Of a stretch of 64,000 nt of DNA, positions 1-12,202 are shown piece after piece. A program made the position numbers and the translations under genes. The stretch is from positions 34,944,668-35,008,667 of the forward strand of contig NC_092569.1 of NCBI RefSeq assembly GCF_037975245.1, written 5' to 3'. The first letter of the stretch is position 1. Every line of letters begins with the position of its first letter. Source of the stretch: Apostichopus japonicus. Its lineage: Eukaryota > Echinodermata > Holothuroidea > Aspidochirotida > Stichopodidae. A model generated the notes under the pieces. That model ran no database searches. It saw only the letters and a list, made by a program, of their open reading frames with translations, and was not told where the DNA came from.

Positions 1-2020
1 CAACAGGCAATGGAAAGGGCTCTTGAAGTGTTCCAACCATTCCTTTTCCTGAAGATGGACGTTAATATCACTGGTAGGTTAACTGAGGACAATGACTTTA
101 AGTTAATTGTGTATTAAGCAGATTAGAAGATTAATGACTGCTTTAGTTACGATTGTCGTTGTGTAAGTTACCTGATCTGAATCAGCCTTAACCTTCAACA
201 TTAATATCTCATTTTCCAGTCTTTGTGGAAAATAGTTTTGTAAGTGAATCAATTGAACTTAGGTTCAAGCACACTCAAGCCATGTTTGTAGTCACTTGTA
301 CTCCTAACATTGTACTCTTGTACAGTTTCAGATTGTGTGGACAATGCTTAATGTGTACTTTACCTTGTAACTGGCCTAAAAACAAAATAGGCATAAACAA
401 AAAAATTTAAATACTGTGACTCCTCTTTCAGTCTTTGCAGACAATATTTGTCCATATGAATCAATTGAACTTAAGTTCCAGCACAATCAGACCATGTTAG
501 CATTTACTTGAGCTCCTAACATTGTACTCTTATACAGTTTCAGATTGTGTGGACAATGCTTAATGTGTACTTTACCTTGTAACTGGCCTAAAAACAAAAT
601 AGGCATAAACAAAAAAAATTAAATACTGTGACTCCTCTTTCAGTCTTTGCAGACAATATTTGTCCATATGAATCAATTGAACTTAAGTTCAAGCACAATC
701 AAGCCATGTTAGCATTTACTTGAGCTCCTAACATTGTACTCTTATACAGTTTCAGACTGTGTGGACAATGCTTTCTGTGCACTCTATTTTGTACTTTTAG
801 AAATTAATCCAGTTGTTACATTCAGTTATTGCCAGGAACTGCAGATCATGATATAGCTTAAAGCACAATTAATCTTATGTTTTTGTCTCAAAAATGCCCA
901 CTGCAACTGTTGCTAAAGTACACACATGTTTGGACTGTGTAGAATATAGAACCTGTACATTTTCCTAAATATTATAGATTTTCTAGTGCTTTCAAATCTG
1001 GCATAGTAACTCCACATTTCTTACTGTACCTTCTTCATTGCACACATGTTTGGATATTGTGGACAATATAACCTATTCATTTTATATTGCAGATGAATAT
1101 CAATTATTAAATATCATATTATAACAAAAAAAGGTGATTCTATTTTCCATTAACCAGCTGTATCAAGGCAATGTAGTTAATGACTTTATATATGCTTTTT
1201 CAACAGGCAATGGAAAGGGCTCTTGAAGTGTTCCAACCATTCCTTTTCCTGAAGATGGACATTAATATCACTGGTAGGTTAACTGAGGGCAATGATTTTA
1301 AGTTAATGTGTATTAAACAGATTAGAAGATTAAAGACTGCTTCAGTTACGATTGTCCTTGTGTAAGTTACCCGATATGAATCAGCCTTAAACTTCAACAT
1401 TAATATCTCATTTTCCAGTCTTTGTGGAAAATAGTTTTGTAAGTGAATCAATTGAACTTAGGTTCAAGCACACTCAAGCCATGTTTGTAGTCACTTTTAC
1501 TTCTAACATTGTACTCTTGTACAGTTTCAGATTGTGTGGACGATGCGTAATGTGTATTTTACATTGTAACTGGCCTTATCAAAATAGGTATGAACCAAAA
1601 TATTTAAAAACTGTGACTCCTCTTTCAGTGTTTGCAGACAATATTTGTCCATATGAATCAATTGAACTTAAGTTCAAGCACAATCAAACCATGTTAGTAT
1701 TTACTTGCGCTCCTAACATTGTTCTCTTATACAGTTTCAGATTGTGGACAATGCTTACTGTGCACTCTATCTTGTACTTTTAGAAATTAATCCAGTTGTC
1801 ACATTCAGCTATTGCCAGGAACTGCAGATCATGATATAGCTTAAAGCACTATTAATCGTATGTTTTTGTCTCAACAATACCCACTGCAACTGTTGCTAAA
1901 GTGCACCCATGTTTGGATTGTGTAGAATATAGAACTTGTGCATCTTCCTTAATATAATAGATTTTCTAGTGCAGTCAAATTTGGCATAGTAACTCCACAT
2001 TTCTTGCTGTTCCTTCTGGT
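1..2020 (+). repeat. Tandem direct repeat, unit ~1.2 kb, with nested ~212 bp sub-repeats
   Basis: Bases 1-60 recur exactly at 1201-1260, and similarity continues with scattered substitutions through most of the unit. The array therefore probably extends left of the window. Inside each unit is a nested repeat beginning at a CAGTCTTTG-type segment. In unit 1 it starts at 217, 429 and 641 (spacing 212). In unit 2 it starts at 1416 and 1626, so unit 2 has one sub-repeat fewer. Unit 2 also lacks the last ~160 bp of unit 1 (about 1040-1200). A 119-codon frame across 1424-1783 is simply two sub-repeats read in frame and begins without any gene context, so I do not call it a gene. The unit family is not recognised. 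Confidence 0.85.
1207..1273 (+). other. Exon-like 67-nt segment inside the 1.2 kb repeat (second copy at 7-73)
   Basis: A pyrimidine-rich tract ending in CAACAG precedes position 1207, and ACTG followed by GTAGGT follows 1273. Together these look like a splice acceptor and donor. Between them one frame is open and gives AMERALEVFQPFLFLKMDIN followed by IT. The copy at 7-73 has the same borders. Downstream sub-repeats at 217, 429, 641, 1416 and 1626 also start right after acceptor-like CAG and could continue in frame (VFVENSF..., VFADNIC...). This could be a tandemly duplicated exon of an unknown gene, or coincidental splice-like sequence in a repeat. I do not recognise the peptide. Confidence 0.3.
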
Positions 2021-2150
2021 AAGTTTACTGAGGGCATGTTAGTGATTAAGAACTTGAAGTTAATTGTGTAATTAACAGTTCATAAAATTGATGACTGCTT
2101 CATTCACCATTGTTATTGTGTCAGCGAATTGACTACTCTGTCTAGAACGC
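2021..2150 (+). repeat. Diverged partial third copy of the 1.2 kb repeat
   Basis: The stretch starting GGTAAGTTTACTGAGGGCA aligns by eye with bases ~74-190 and ~1274-1385: same order of a TTAAGTTAAT-like block, an ATTAACAG-like block and GACTGCTTCA. It has many substitutions and small indels. It marks the right edge of the 1.2 kb array. Confidence 0.6.
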
Positions 2151-2199
2151 CTCTATACATCAATTAATATTCTCCAGCAAACAAATCTTATAGTTTATC

Positions 2200-3440
2200 G
2201 GGGCAGGCCTCAAAATGTGCTTAAAAAACGAGTTTCGTTGCACATATTTAGTACCAAGGTTTGTTGGTTGGAAGTTGTAGAGGGATGTCCTAGGAACATT
2301 TTTCACGATGTTGGATGATTGGAGAGGTGTTATTTTTCGAGTAAACAACAAACAAATGACGTCACTCTTGTACGGTGTAAGACAATTACAACAAAGCAGT
2401 TCCTTGTCACAGCAACATGAAAATGGCATTTAAATGGTCTTGCACTTATTATAACCTAGATGTTTTTGTTGATAGTTTTACAGGGATGTCCTGAGATTAT
2501 CTTAGGAGTTATTGGATGCTTGGAGAGGTGTTACCTTGCATGTAAACAACAAATGACCTCACTAGGAAGTGTGGGCTAAATTGAAAATCAGCAACGACTA
2601 TTCACAGCAACATGATAATAGTTTTTAAATGTTACTAAACCTATTTAGAACCAACTTGAAGGTTTGTTGGTTGGATGTTGTAAAGAAATGTCCTTAGAAT
2701 GCTTGAAGAGTTGTTGGATGCTAAAGGAGGTAATACTTTACAAGTAAACAGTAAACATATGACCTCACTGTTATAGGTTGGACGGCAATCAAAACTCAGG
2801 AGTTCCTTGTAACAGCAACATGGAAACGACATAATTTAATTGTTCTTGCACTTATTTAGAAAACAGGAAGTGTTGGTTGAAAGTAATGGAGCGATATCAT
2901 GATATTTAAATAGTTGTTGGGTGCTAGGAGAGGTGTTATTTTACGAGTAAACAATATACATATGACGTCACTCTTATACGTTGTACTATAATGAAAATAG
3001 AGCAGTTTCTTGTCACAGCAAGATGATAACATAATTTAAATGTTCTTGCACTAACAGTACTTAGGACAAGGTAATGTTGGTTGAAAGCTATATAGGAACG
3101 TCTGAAGAACATTTTAACAGTTGTTGGGTGCTAAGAGAGGTGTTATGTAAAGAGTAAATAATAAACAAATAACGTCATTCTTATACGTTTTACTGTACGA
3201 CAATTAAACAGAGCAGTTCCTTGTCACAGCAAGATGATAAAATAATTAAACACAGTATTAAGAACCAGGATGTGTTGGCTGAAGTAAAAGAGGAATGTCC
3301 GAAGAATATTTTAAGAGTTGTTGGATTCTTAAAGCAGTGTTATTGTTCGAAAACAACAAATTTATGTTGTGTTAAACATAATTTGAACAAATGCATTTTT
3401 AAACACTGTCCGTCTCCTGAAGTCTGCCTCGAGACTCACC
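2200..3440 (+). repeat. Diverged tandem repeat, period ~203 bp, with CRE-like octamers
   Basis: Five to six imperfect units. Each contains GTTGGTTG, then an AGAGGTGTTAT-like block, GTAAACAA, an octamer, and CAGTTCCTTGTCACAGCAA with ATG. The octamer starts at 2357 (TGACGTCA), 2554 (TGACCTCA), 2760 (TGACCTCA), 2963 (TGACGTCA) and 3170 (TAACGTCA). Spacings are 197, 206, 203 and 207. TGACGTCA is the consensus CREB/ATF site. Its retention may be chance or constraint. Short open frames here (for example 3221-3445 plus, 2160-2429 minus) run across unit borders and are treated as fortuitous. Family not recognised. Confidence 0.8.
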
Positions 3441-4418
3441 TTTAACGCAAATGTAGCTGGTCAAAAACGCAGTGACCAGGCAAAAATATATGTTTTTAGG
3501 TTTGGGAAAATTATAAGTAGCACCTTCCCATGAGAGAAGGACCGGATGACTCTGAGATCATGGGGACAACTTGAAAAGGCGAAACGCTCACACAAAAGTA
3601 AACATAAGGAAAAATAGTAGGTTTACTATGCACATGAATCTTGTATTAAAAACAATGGGGTCACTTAAACTTAAAGAAAAATTTAAATGATATAAATGGG
3701 TAACTAACAGATCAGAGCTGTTACATCTAACAAGATATCCACTGAACTTATTTGAAAATAAACTGCCTAAAAGTCCTAAGTTAGAACACAATCGCGGCGC
3801 GGGTCAACCAACTAAAAAGTCGCGAAATATAATTACTTCCTTGGGTTACTTCGATCAGAGGCAGGTTCACTCTGTTGTGGAAGTCACTGGGGTAGGTTTG
3901 CTCACTGAACTGCTCTTGACCAGCTTGCTCTTCACTCCCTGGTATCTGGGCCCATTGACCTATCAGCTGTCAATTAAATTACTAAATAATTACCAGGCAC
4001 ATTACTTAACCCAAATCTAAACTTATATATGGGTCTCATCAGTGTCCTTAAATAAATTTGTTGTTACACATCCATCACCAAGAATATTCCTACCAAAACA
4101 AAATAGCTATTAAACTGTCTATTTCTCCCACAGTTCTCAAAAGTGATAGAGGCTTGGAGCCATTACATGTATTCCTAGAAAACAAGGGCCACACAAAACA
4201 ATAACTATGTTCAAAAATGACAAAGGTCACACAGGGCCACCTGACCACAAACTGTTGCCCTGTAGTAGTAGCATAAAAGCGAAACTTTAGGGAACTCCTC
4301 AATCTACCAAAGTAAGTTATTCATTGTCAAATGAATAAAACAAAATAAGAAAAAGAACGGAAAAGATCAAATGAATTAAACAAATATGGAAAATGAAAGA
4401 AAATGATCAACATAAACA
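3441..4418. other. No recognised gene; AT-rich unique sequence
   Basis: Nothing gene-like is seen on either strand. The one structural item is a small perfect hairpin at 3457-3479 (arms CTGGTCA and TGACCAG, 9-nt loop). Confidence 0.5.
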
Positions 4419-4780
4419 CTAACAAAATATTGACCATGTTATGCTTTGGTTACACAAACAGTCCTTTCTGAGTGATATGACTTCCTCGTCACTATCAACA
4501 TGACCAACACCCAAAGCCACTTGCTTAGGAAGAAGTAGTCTTCCTCTGTTATGTGAAGACAGAATGTCTTGGGCAATAGCACTGTCATCCTTTCATCACA
4601 GCAGCTTCTTTGAGCTGTTTTTCAGCATCTCGTGTCAGACACTGAGACAGCTGTTCTGTCTGCCCGCTAACATATCTTCTTCCTTTTGAAAACTTGAGTC
4701 CTGATTGTGCCAGAGAAATCTCTGTAGAGGGAGCACCGCAAATATCCTTGTCTTTGGCGCCGATGGGCCTGCACTTTCAT
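4419..4780 (-). pseudogene. Frameshifted coding remnant (unknown protein)
   Basis: On the minus strand, an acceptor-like TTTGTTGCAG ends at 4781. Downstream, one frame (4776 to 4588) reads about 63 residues of ordinary protein-like composition, including DKDICGAPSTEISLAQSG and RDAEKQLKEAAVMK, then meets TGA at 4587-4585. The frame shifted by one base continues at once from 4592 for 57 residues, including SHNRGRLLLPKQVALGVGH and DSDEEVISLRKDC, to a TAG at 4421-4419. The two segments join at the same lysine/methionine region. This is the pattern of one coding exon with a single-base indel. It could be a pseudogene, a retrocopy fragment or a sequencing error. If the acceptor is real, a TGA at 4779-4777 lies in the first frame, which is more evidence of decay or of an earlier frame change. 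I recognise no domain. Confidence 0.4.
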
Positions 4781-6156
4781 CTGCAACAAATCAAAAAAAA
4801 ATTTGTTTGGTTGATACAGTATTTTGAATTGTCCTGTTGATCCGCTGTGGTTCACATTAATTGTCTACACTGGAACTCAACTGACTAATATGCCTCCATT
4901 TATTTCAGTGTAAGTCTGGAGCCATGAGCTTGGTAGGGTATAGTTACAAACCCACACACTACAAAGGTTTGAGAACACATGCAATGCTACTTGACCGGAT
5001 TTCCCATACTAAAAGAAGGCCTCTCCATACATGCATCAAAGTAAAATAAACCAAGCAAGATGCTTTGATATGAAATATTTTTTTCCAAATTTTTAAAGAG
5101 CTGTAATAAGGCTATAGGTGCAACTATATCGAGTGCCATGCTGATGCTAAATTAGCTGGAAACTTACATGTGCCAACTCGCTTTGTTAGGTGTACAAAAT
5201 ACAAGAAGGGATCTGAGACTAGGCAATACTGTAGCATTGCCTAGGCCTATTTACTTAGTGGCCTGTATATAAGCTACATTACACGCTACATTTGTTTGTG
5301 TGTGTGCCAGTACTACCAGCAGCCATGGAGACATGCTCTGGGCTTAGTTAGGCCCTGTTTTGACAAATTAATACAAGACTAGAGGCTAGACCATAGGCCT
5401 AGGCTGACATTGAATATTGATAGGCCTAACGTTAGTCTGCCTATGGAACCTACACTGGTGTTGATTTCATTTCTTTGTTTCATGGCAAATAAAACATGAC
5501 ATAAATATAGCAGATACCAGTATATAGTAGCTGTCGATCTATCCTTCATGGGTGCTACGTTAATCACTTCTAGTCTAAGGCAAACTAGTATAGTATTGAA
5601 GAGCCTTGTCCTAAATTTTCATAGTTGGCATTCGTATCACTTGAGGAAGTTTTCTTGTCACAGTAATGCTCTAACAAGAGTATTAGTAACAGGCCTTGAA
5701 TTACCTTCATCGTTCGTGTACTGAATCATGGAAGCACCTTCTAGGTATGAAAATTTGCCACCCTCAATACTGCTTCATATCTCGGCACATTTGACGTCGG
5801 TTTGCCAACTGTTTGGCTGTAAATTTCGTTAGACTTTCAGCCCATCGTTCTCTTGTTATGCAGTACGTTATGCAGACTAATTGTAAACACGTACAAACGT
5901 TACATACACACAGTCTGTGCATAAACATCACGCCGAGCCGAGCAGTTTCTGTATCAGCTGACATATCACATGCCATACAATAAGGATTTTGATTGGCTCT
6001 TGAGTGAAAAAATCGCTGCGTTCGGAGAAGTCCTTACAACGCAAAGCGGACTAAATGAGTCCGTCTTAAACTGCTGTTTACTCTTAAGATAACACTTCCC
6101 GAACCATCCAACATCGAGAATTGTAATAAGCATATGAAAACACACCATAATATGTG
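4781..6156. other. No recognised gene; unique AT-rich sequence
   Basis: No convincing exon, RNA gene or repeat array. AGGCCT-type words cluster around 5,230-5,430, and there is a 7-bp-arm hairpin near 5,220-5,250. Short minus-strand open frames near 5.76-6.27 kb have no supporting context. Confidence 0.5.
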
Positions 6157-6230
6157 ATCAAACCTTGGTACTAAATATGTGCAACAACAGTGAACGATAT
6201 CGAGCCTGCCCCGATGGACTATTAAGATAA
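6157..6230 (-). repeat. Inverted diverged copy of the segment at ~2,185-2,265
   Basis: Read on the minus strand, this piece contains ATCGGGGCAGG followed about 25 bases later by GTTGCACATATTTAGTACC and AAGGTTTG. The same two blocks occur in the same order on the plus strand at ~2,190-2,265, at the start of the 203-bp repeat array. The second block matches over about 27 bases. This may be a dispersed element that also seeded the array, or a remnant of terminal inverted repeats ~4 kb apart. Confidence 0.6.
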
Positions 6231-7866
6231 ATCCCTGATCACTCAATACAGCCAACAAAAGAAGCACCAGTGTGAAAAAGCTAGAGTAGTGATTCTCTTC
6301 AGCTGAACCTGAACACTACCCCAAGACCAGATAAACAGGAAACATGTATACCCTATTGTGTCGATAGTTTATGTCAATGAAGATGAGCAGAATAAAAGAG
6401 TGGCCTGAATCTATGTGATTATACAGTACAGTGTGTTGGGGTACTTCTTTTATGTTGGAGCCCTAGTATGTGGAAATTTGATGTGGCAAACAGAATTACT
6501 TGCTATACATGAGCAGGAATATGTGTCTCCTTTTGAAAATAAGTGTTTAAACAACAATTTTCAAACTTTTTCCTGAAATTCGATAGAAAAAACTAGCACA
6601 CCTCAGGTATACACATTGATCATCATAAATATATCAAAGACCTTGTAATAAAATCCTATTTATTGAGTGAAATGGTTACTTCAAGTAATGTCATCAATGC
6701 ACATTTTGTTTCTCATCCAAAATATAATTTTGATGGACTCTTGTTGCATGTACAGTATCCTAAGCATAGACCAAAAAACTCACCAGATTTTATGTTCCTG
6801 GATATAGCCCTATACATAAGCATGCACTTTCAATTTTGTTCTAGTCAATCTAACACTGCAGGTGACACAAACATTAGTTGACTCTCACACATACATCTTT
6901 GAAGGGATTTGGCTTAGAAATAACAAGATAAGGGCCAAAATTATTTGAGATTTACGGATATCTACTAGACATGTATGGCATTTGGCCTGTTTTGTTCTAG
7001 TTTATCCTGAAATTCAAGGTATATTTACACTGAATGCAGTTGTCACACCTGTCAGGGAATAAATTTACACTATCATTAAATAGATCATTTATCACAAAAT
7101 AAATGTTGTAGGTAAATTCTACGACATATATCTTAATTATATATACGAAGAAACAACGTAGAAACTGATCAACTTGATTTTGGCGCCAACGAAAGATTTG
7201 TTTGTAAATTTATAGGCCTGTATGATATCATATAGCATCCATATATGTCAATAGAACAATGGATTCTGAATTAACATTCTTGCCTGGAGTAGCACAGTAT
7301 TTACAGTTATAATTTACACATTGTAATGCTTAGAGAGAGATATCACAGTTGAATGCTGTCTTGTATTACAAATTATGCAAATATTTTGGTGTGTCACTTT
7401 TCCTGCATCTTAATTGTGTTACTCAGTGTAAATTGCATGATAACTTATAGAATTGCTGAGATGACTATTTTCAGGTGCCTGTTACAGAGATACAAAGTTT
7501 CAAAACTTCAAAAAGTGCAACCAAACTTTTCTTTGAAATTATAGGTAGGTTATCAAAAAATTCAGAATTATGAAGAATACGAAATGGTTTCACAAGGTAA
7601 TTTCCAAAGTCAAAGTAAAGGTCAAATGTTCAATTATTGATTAATGTAGTCTACCTTATATCTGACAGTGAATTGTTAAATCCCATTGCATTAGCTTTAA
7701 AGTGACACTTTTTCCATCAATATTGGACCTTTACTTTTCAAGTTATGGGTCTCCAAACTTTGTGGGCTCGGCCCACATGTGAAAATCGGCCCTCTAGTAA
7801 CACTGATGTTCACTTTTGGTCACTGGTCGTCTCTGCACCTTTCAAGGTTATTAGCTTTGAACATTA
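6231..7866. other. No recognised gene; unique AT-rich sequence
   Basis: Only short open frames and A/T-rich low-complexity sequence are seen on both strands. No exon, RNA gene or element could be supported. Confidence 0.5.
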
Positions 7867-8226
7867 GCTTGTATCAGTGGCATAGGAAGGTACTTTTTGG
7901 TGGGGGGCTGAAGACTGATGGCCGGCCTGGGGGAGGAAGGGGGTGTCCCCTCCGCTTTGGATTTTTTTTTGCATTTTCAGGTGGCCTCAGATGCAATTTG
8001 GTACAATATACAGCACACTTCAACCCACCCACTCCATTTTGTGTATAATTTTGCATTTTCACCTGGCCTTAGATACAATTGGTGCTCCAAATGAGATTTT
8101 TTTCTCATTTGGAAATGAAAAAGGGGTTTTCTGATTTGGGAACTGGGTGGGGGCGGAATGATGCTTCCGCCCCTCCACATTTTTCACTGGGGGGGGGTCC
8201 CCGGTTCCCATGCCCTTGGCTTGTAT
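7867..8226. mobile_element. hAT-type MITE with 8-bp target-site duplication
   Basis: The octamer GCTTGTAT is present immediately outside both ends (7867-7874 and 8219-8226). The 344-bp element between them starts CAGTGGCATAGGAA. Its right end, read on the minus strand, starts CAAGGGCATGGGAA, so the termini are imperfect inverted repeats. An 8-bp duplication and a CAG-type terminus are typical of the hAT superfamily. The interior is G/C-rich with poly-G runs and has no transposase, so it is a non-autonomous element. The short open frames over it on both strands are spurious. Confidence 0.75.
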
Positions 8227-11200
8227 ATTAATTACTGTACATAAATATTTCCCTTTCAAGTAGCGTGATTCACCTTAGCCATGCACGCAAATGAGTTTTA
8301 CCTTTGATGATTGTTTTAATATTGTAAGAGTCTTCACTGGATTACTTATACCTTACTGTATTTAGTGGTTGAATTTTCCTATTTGGTGCAATTTTCATCA
8401 ACAAAAGGTCGGTTTGAGAAGTTTAAATACGATCTGAACTTTCAAATCATGCCGATCTCTGAGCGTACATCCTCCCCAGGAGAAAAGCCAACGCGTTTCA
8501 GTTAAGGTGCGACTAGCGAAACCCTGCAATCGTGAATCTACACACTACAATCTTGTAAAAAGTTTTGCTCATGTCTAAAGATTCATTTGGTAGCGAAGTG
8601 CACTTATTTTTGTCTCGGCCCATTGAGAGTTTGATTTGGTTGAAGAGGTGAGAACTACTGTAGGCTATAAGACCTAGGCCTGTATCACATCCCTCCAATG
8701 TTTGTTTCGTTTCAGGTTTGCCAAACTTCTGGCTAAACATCTGCCGTATTAGTTTAGATCATAATCCTATTAGGATGTCATTTTTGTGTTAGATACTGCA
8801 AATCTGGAAATTGTTTCTCAAGGGTAGCCAAGACTTAAAAGTTCCTTAATCCAGTCCCTGCAGTCAATTATTATCAAAAACTTTTGCAATCAAATGTAAA
8901 TTACAAGTAAAATCAAACCATATGAACTCCACAATACTGTTCTCACTACACAATATTGTACATGGGTTTGGATTTGTGTGGCAAATGTTAGGTGCACACT
9001 TACTGGTAATGTAATAAAGGTTTTTTAATAAAGGATAAAATAGTACATGAAATGTACATGAAACATTGACTCAACAATTCTCACTGTTAATGCTACTTTA
9101 TAACTTAGTAAATCAGTAAAGAATAAAGAAAACTAATGGAGCAAGTCACTCTATTTTCACTCAAGATACTGTGTTAAATTTTCCTGATCTCAATTATATT
9201 CACATGTCTGATTTGTGTCATTTGTGTGGACAAAGTTCTCAAACAATTACAGCCATACAGTATGTGATTAATTTTGTAGATTCACAGACCTTTGCTTGTG
9301 TCAACAAAATTCTCATGAATTTATACTGTACATGTAGATTGTGTTGATGGTTGTTTTATGTACAAGTAACCTCCTCATGTGCATGTTGATAGACTATGTA
9401 TATTGTAGGATTCAGCCATTTAATTGGGGAAAGATTCCTGCCCCGTTCCTGACCGTTTGTTTGAACATAGTACAATGGCTGAATTTCTGTCTCTGTCATA
9501 TTTTATTTTGCTCAGACCTTTTGACACCCCCCCCCCAACCTTACTCCCTACCTGTAGTACTTTTGCAATGTATACACTAGATAACCTTAGTGTACATGTC
9601 ATATTGGTAAGATCAAATTAAGGTTAGTTGCATGCTTTCGTAGCATGATTACTGTACATAGCTTCAATATGAACACACTAAATGTAGTCTGCATGACAAC
9701 AAATGTGACTGCACAGCAGATAGCATTGGGCACTTCAACAACAAATTCAACATCTGCTTTGATTTTCTTGTTTCTTTGTTTGTTCTCTTTGGGTGGGGGC
9801 AGGTCAACAAGGTCAATGCAAAAAGATACTTCCTTGTTGGCAATTTAAGGACAGCAAAGGTGAATATAATCTAACAAGAAAATAATCTAATAAAACCCCA
9901 AATCAGTTCCTAAAATTGATTAGTTCAGGTCTTTAGACCTGATATGTAATGGTAGAGTACCAGTATACTCTTTATCCAACTCCCTGCTTTACCACTGATA
10001 CTAGTCACATGTGACAATATCATGATTCATGGCAAGGTATATTCTCATCACATTAAATGGATACTGGTGATAACACATCACTTCACAGTGACCCTTCTGT
10101 TTACTTGCAAGTAAGCCTGTGGTCCAGAAGCCTCCCACTGCAAAGGAATTAATGACATGACAAATGGAAATATAGAGGTTATCCCATGAATAAGTGCATG
10201 GCAAAACAATTTGCAACCACCACTCAATTTTCTCATTTTGAATGTGAGAGGAAATATACTTAAAATCATTGCAATAGGGAAGCAAGGAGGACTCTTATAG
10301 TAATTGTAGTGCATGCTACAGTATTGGGACTACCAGCTCGCTCCATCATATACTGTACATGGCTGGCTAGTGAATGCCAGCTGAACATACAATCTTCACA
10401 GCAATCTCAAATTTACAGGTTGGCTACGCAGGAAATAATCCAGGCATAGATTTGCAAAGAATTTTGGCGGGAAACAATGAATTCTGCACACGTTAAGAAA
10501 ATATCTCTCCTTGAGTAGCATACTTCTTCTAAACAATACGTTAAATTCTCGACTTTTATTCTCGACTTGAACAAGACAGGTAACATTGAACGCATTTGAG
10601 TTAAAATCATCTTGCCAAAAAGTTGCAAGCAACAAATGTTAATCATGTTTATCCGCAACGACTCAGTGTTATCTGTACTACTTCAGCTCTTGCAACATAG
10701 GCACTCGTAACATTAGTATTGTAGCATGGCATTATATACTATAGCAGCGTATGGCATATATTACGTGTTTTGAATCATAATAAACCAGGGCCAAGACATT
10801 GACAAAGCAGTTTTTAATAGACCGGAAGGTGTTGCAATTGAATTGATAGACTAGACCTAATAGATTAATCCTCCATTAGGCCTTTGAATGTTCCATATGT
10901 GCTCGTCAAATTTCACTAACTAGGCGAGGTAATGTTAACATGTTGTTTCTTTTGACCAATCAGTGTCCAGGACCCTGTGTATTCTCTGTCATGTCCGAAA
11001 AAGGCTTGACTCGTGATTTACAGCTTGGTTCTGACATCTGGTTTTAGTAATCATTATTCCTAGAGTACAGTATATAAACATTACAAAATATAGTTTAGCT
11101 TTGGTCTACGTTAAAGGCCAAACGATGAACTTGTTTCTTTGTGACAGAAATAACTTTAAAAGGACTTTCAGTAACAAAGACCCCTCCATTGAAAATCATC

Positions 11201-12116
11201 AACTAAGGTTGACATTCATCAGGCACTACAATGACAAGTGTTTGTTTACAAATGCAGTTGTTCAAGTTTTCTTCTTTCATCTCTCTCTGCCCAGAAAACC
11301 TACTATCTTGAAATAAAAACCTTTTCCTTTCTTTGAATTATTTATGCATGGGGAAAAGTGAAGATACAGTGACAGGCTTCTTTTTAAAAGACCTTCAGGG
11401 TATATTAATGACCTAACACAGTCCTTCAGAAATTAGAAAATTTACATCAGTCTACTCTCTTGTGTTGTGTTTCTTGATATCTTGAAAATAAATAGGCCTA
11501 TATGATAAATACATGCCATATCCCTAGTAACTGATATGCAAGTGCAATCAATGTGATGACAAATAAACACAGATTGAAGCAAGGATAGAAATCCAACTGG
11601 TATCCTTGTTATTTGCTTGTAAATAAATTCATGAACTTTTCAAATGAGCCAAAAAATTCCACAATATTTGAACCTGTGTTTACTACTGTATAAACACTGG
11701 AAGTTAATCAATTGTTTTTGTTCTGATGTACAGCTGGCCAAGTTACTCCTAGGCAGGGTTGTATTTAGGCCTAGGTACAGCTGGAGCCTGACCTTGGTGA
11801 TGGATTTTCACTGATGACTAAACAGCTGAAAATAACTTGCATTTTCTACAGTTTTAATGGAACTTAGTCCCATTTACAGCTTGTTCAGGCCTTAGGGAGA
11901 TAAAAGCTAATGATTCACATGGATATCTTGTCCACTGGAAATACACTTGGATGCCAATAACATTTCAGCATTCAAGAAAAGATGAGATTTTCCTTTTTAA
12001 ATGGTCTTAATGATTTCCTGTTTACAACGCCAACAAATGAGTGCTGTTAAATATGACTGATGATTGACTTCTTTTAGTGGGCTTAGCTTTACACTGCACT
12101 TGGCCTGCCTGTTCTT
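8227..12116. other. No recognised gene; long unique AT-rich stretch
   Basis: I see no exon with convincing borders and no RNA gene. A poly-C tract lies near 9,528-9,538. Open frames near 8.5, 9.4, 10.0-10.66 and 11.1 kb are short, overlap one another on opposite strands and have no motif I recognise. Confidence 0.5.
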
Positions 12117-12152
12117 TAAACCAGGGAGTTGCTCTGTAGAAACTCCCTGTTT
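12117..12152. repeat. Small inverted repeat, CAGGGAGTT / AACTCCCTG type
   Basis: Nine-base arms CAGGGAGTT and AACTCCCTG enclose a 10-base loop. Flanking AAAC/GTTT adds pairing with one bulge. The same arm pair recurs at 14,501-14,531, so this is a dispersed small foldback sequence and not a single chance hairpin. Confidence 0.6.
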
Positions 12153-12202
12153 CAACCCAGTCTGCATTAATGTGATGTCAACTGGACCAGGAACCCGGAA
12201 TA

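Noticed and set aside
1424-1783. 119-codon frame made of two similar halves
   Set aside because: It is two ~210-bp sub-repeats read through. The corresponding region of unit 1 has in-frame stops (for example TGA after TTTACT).
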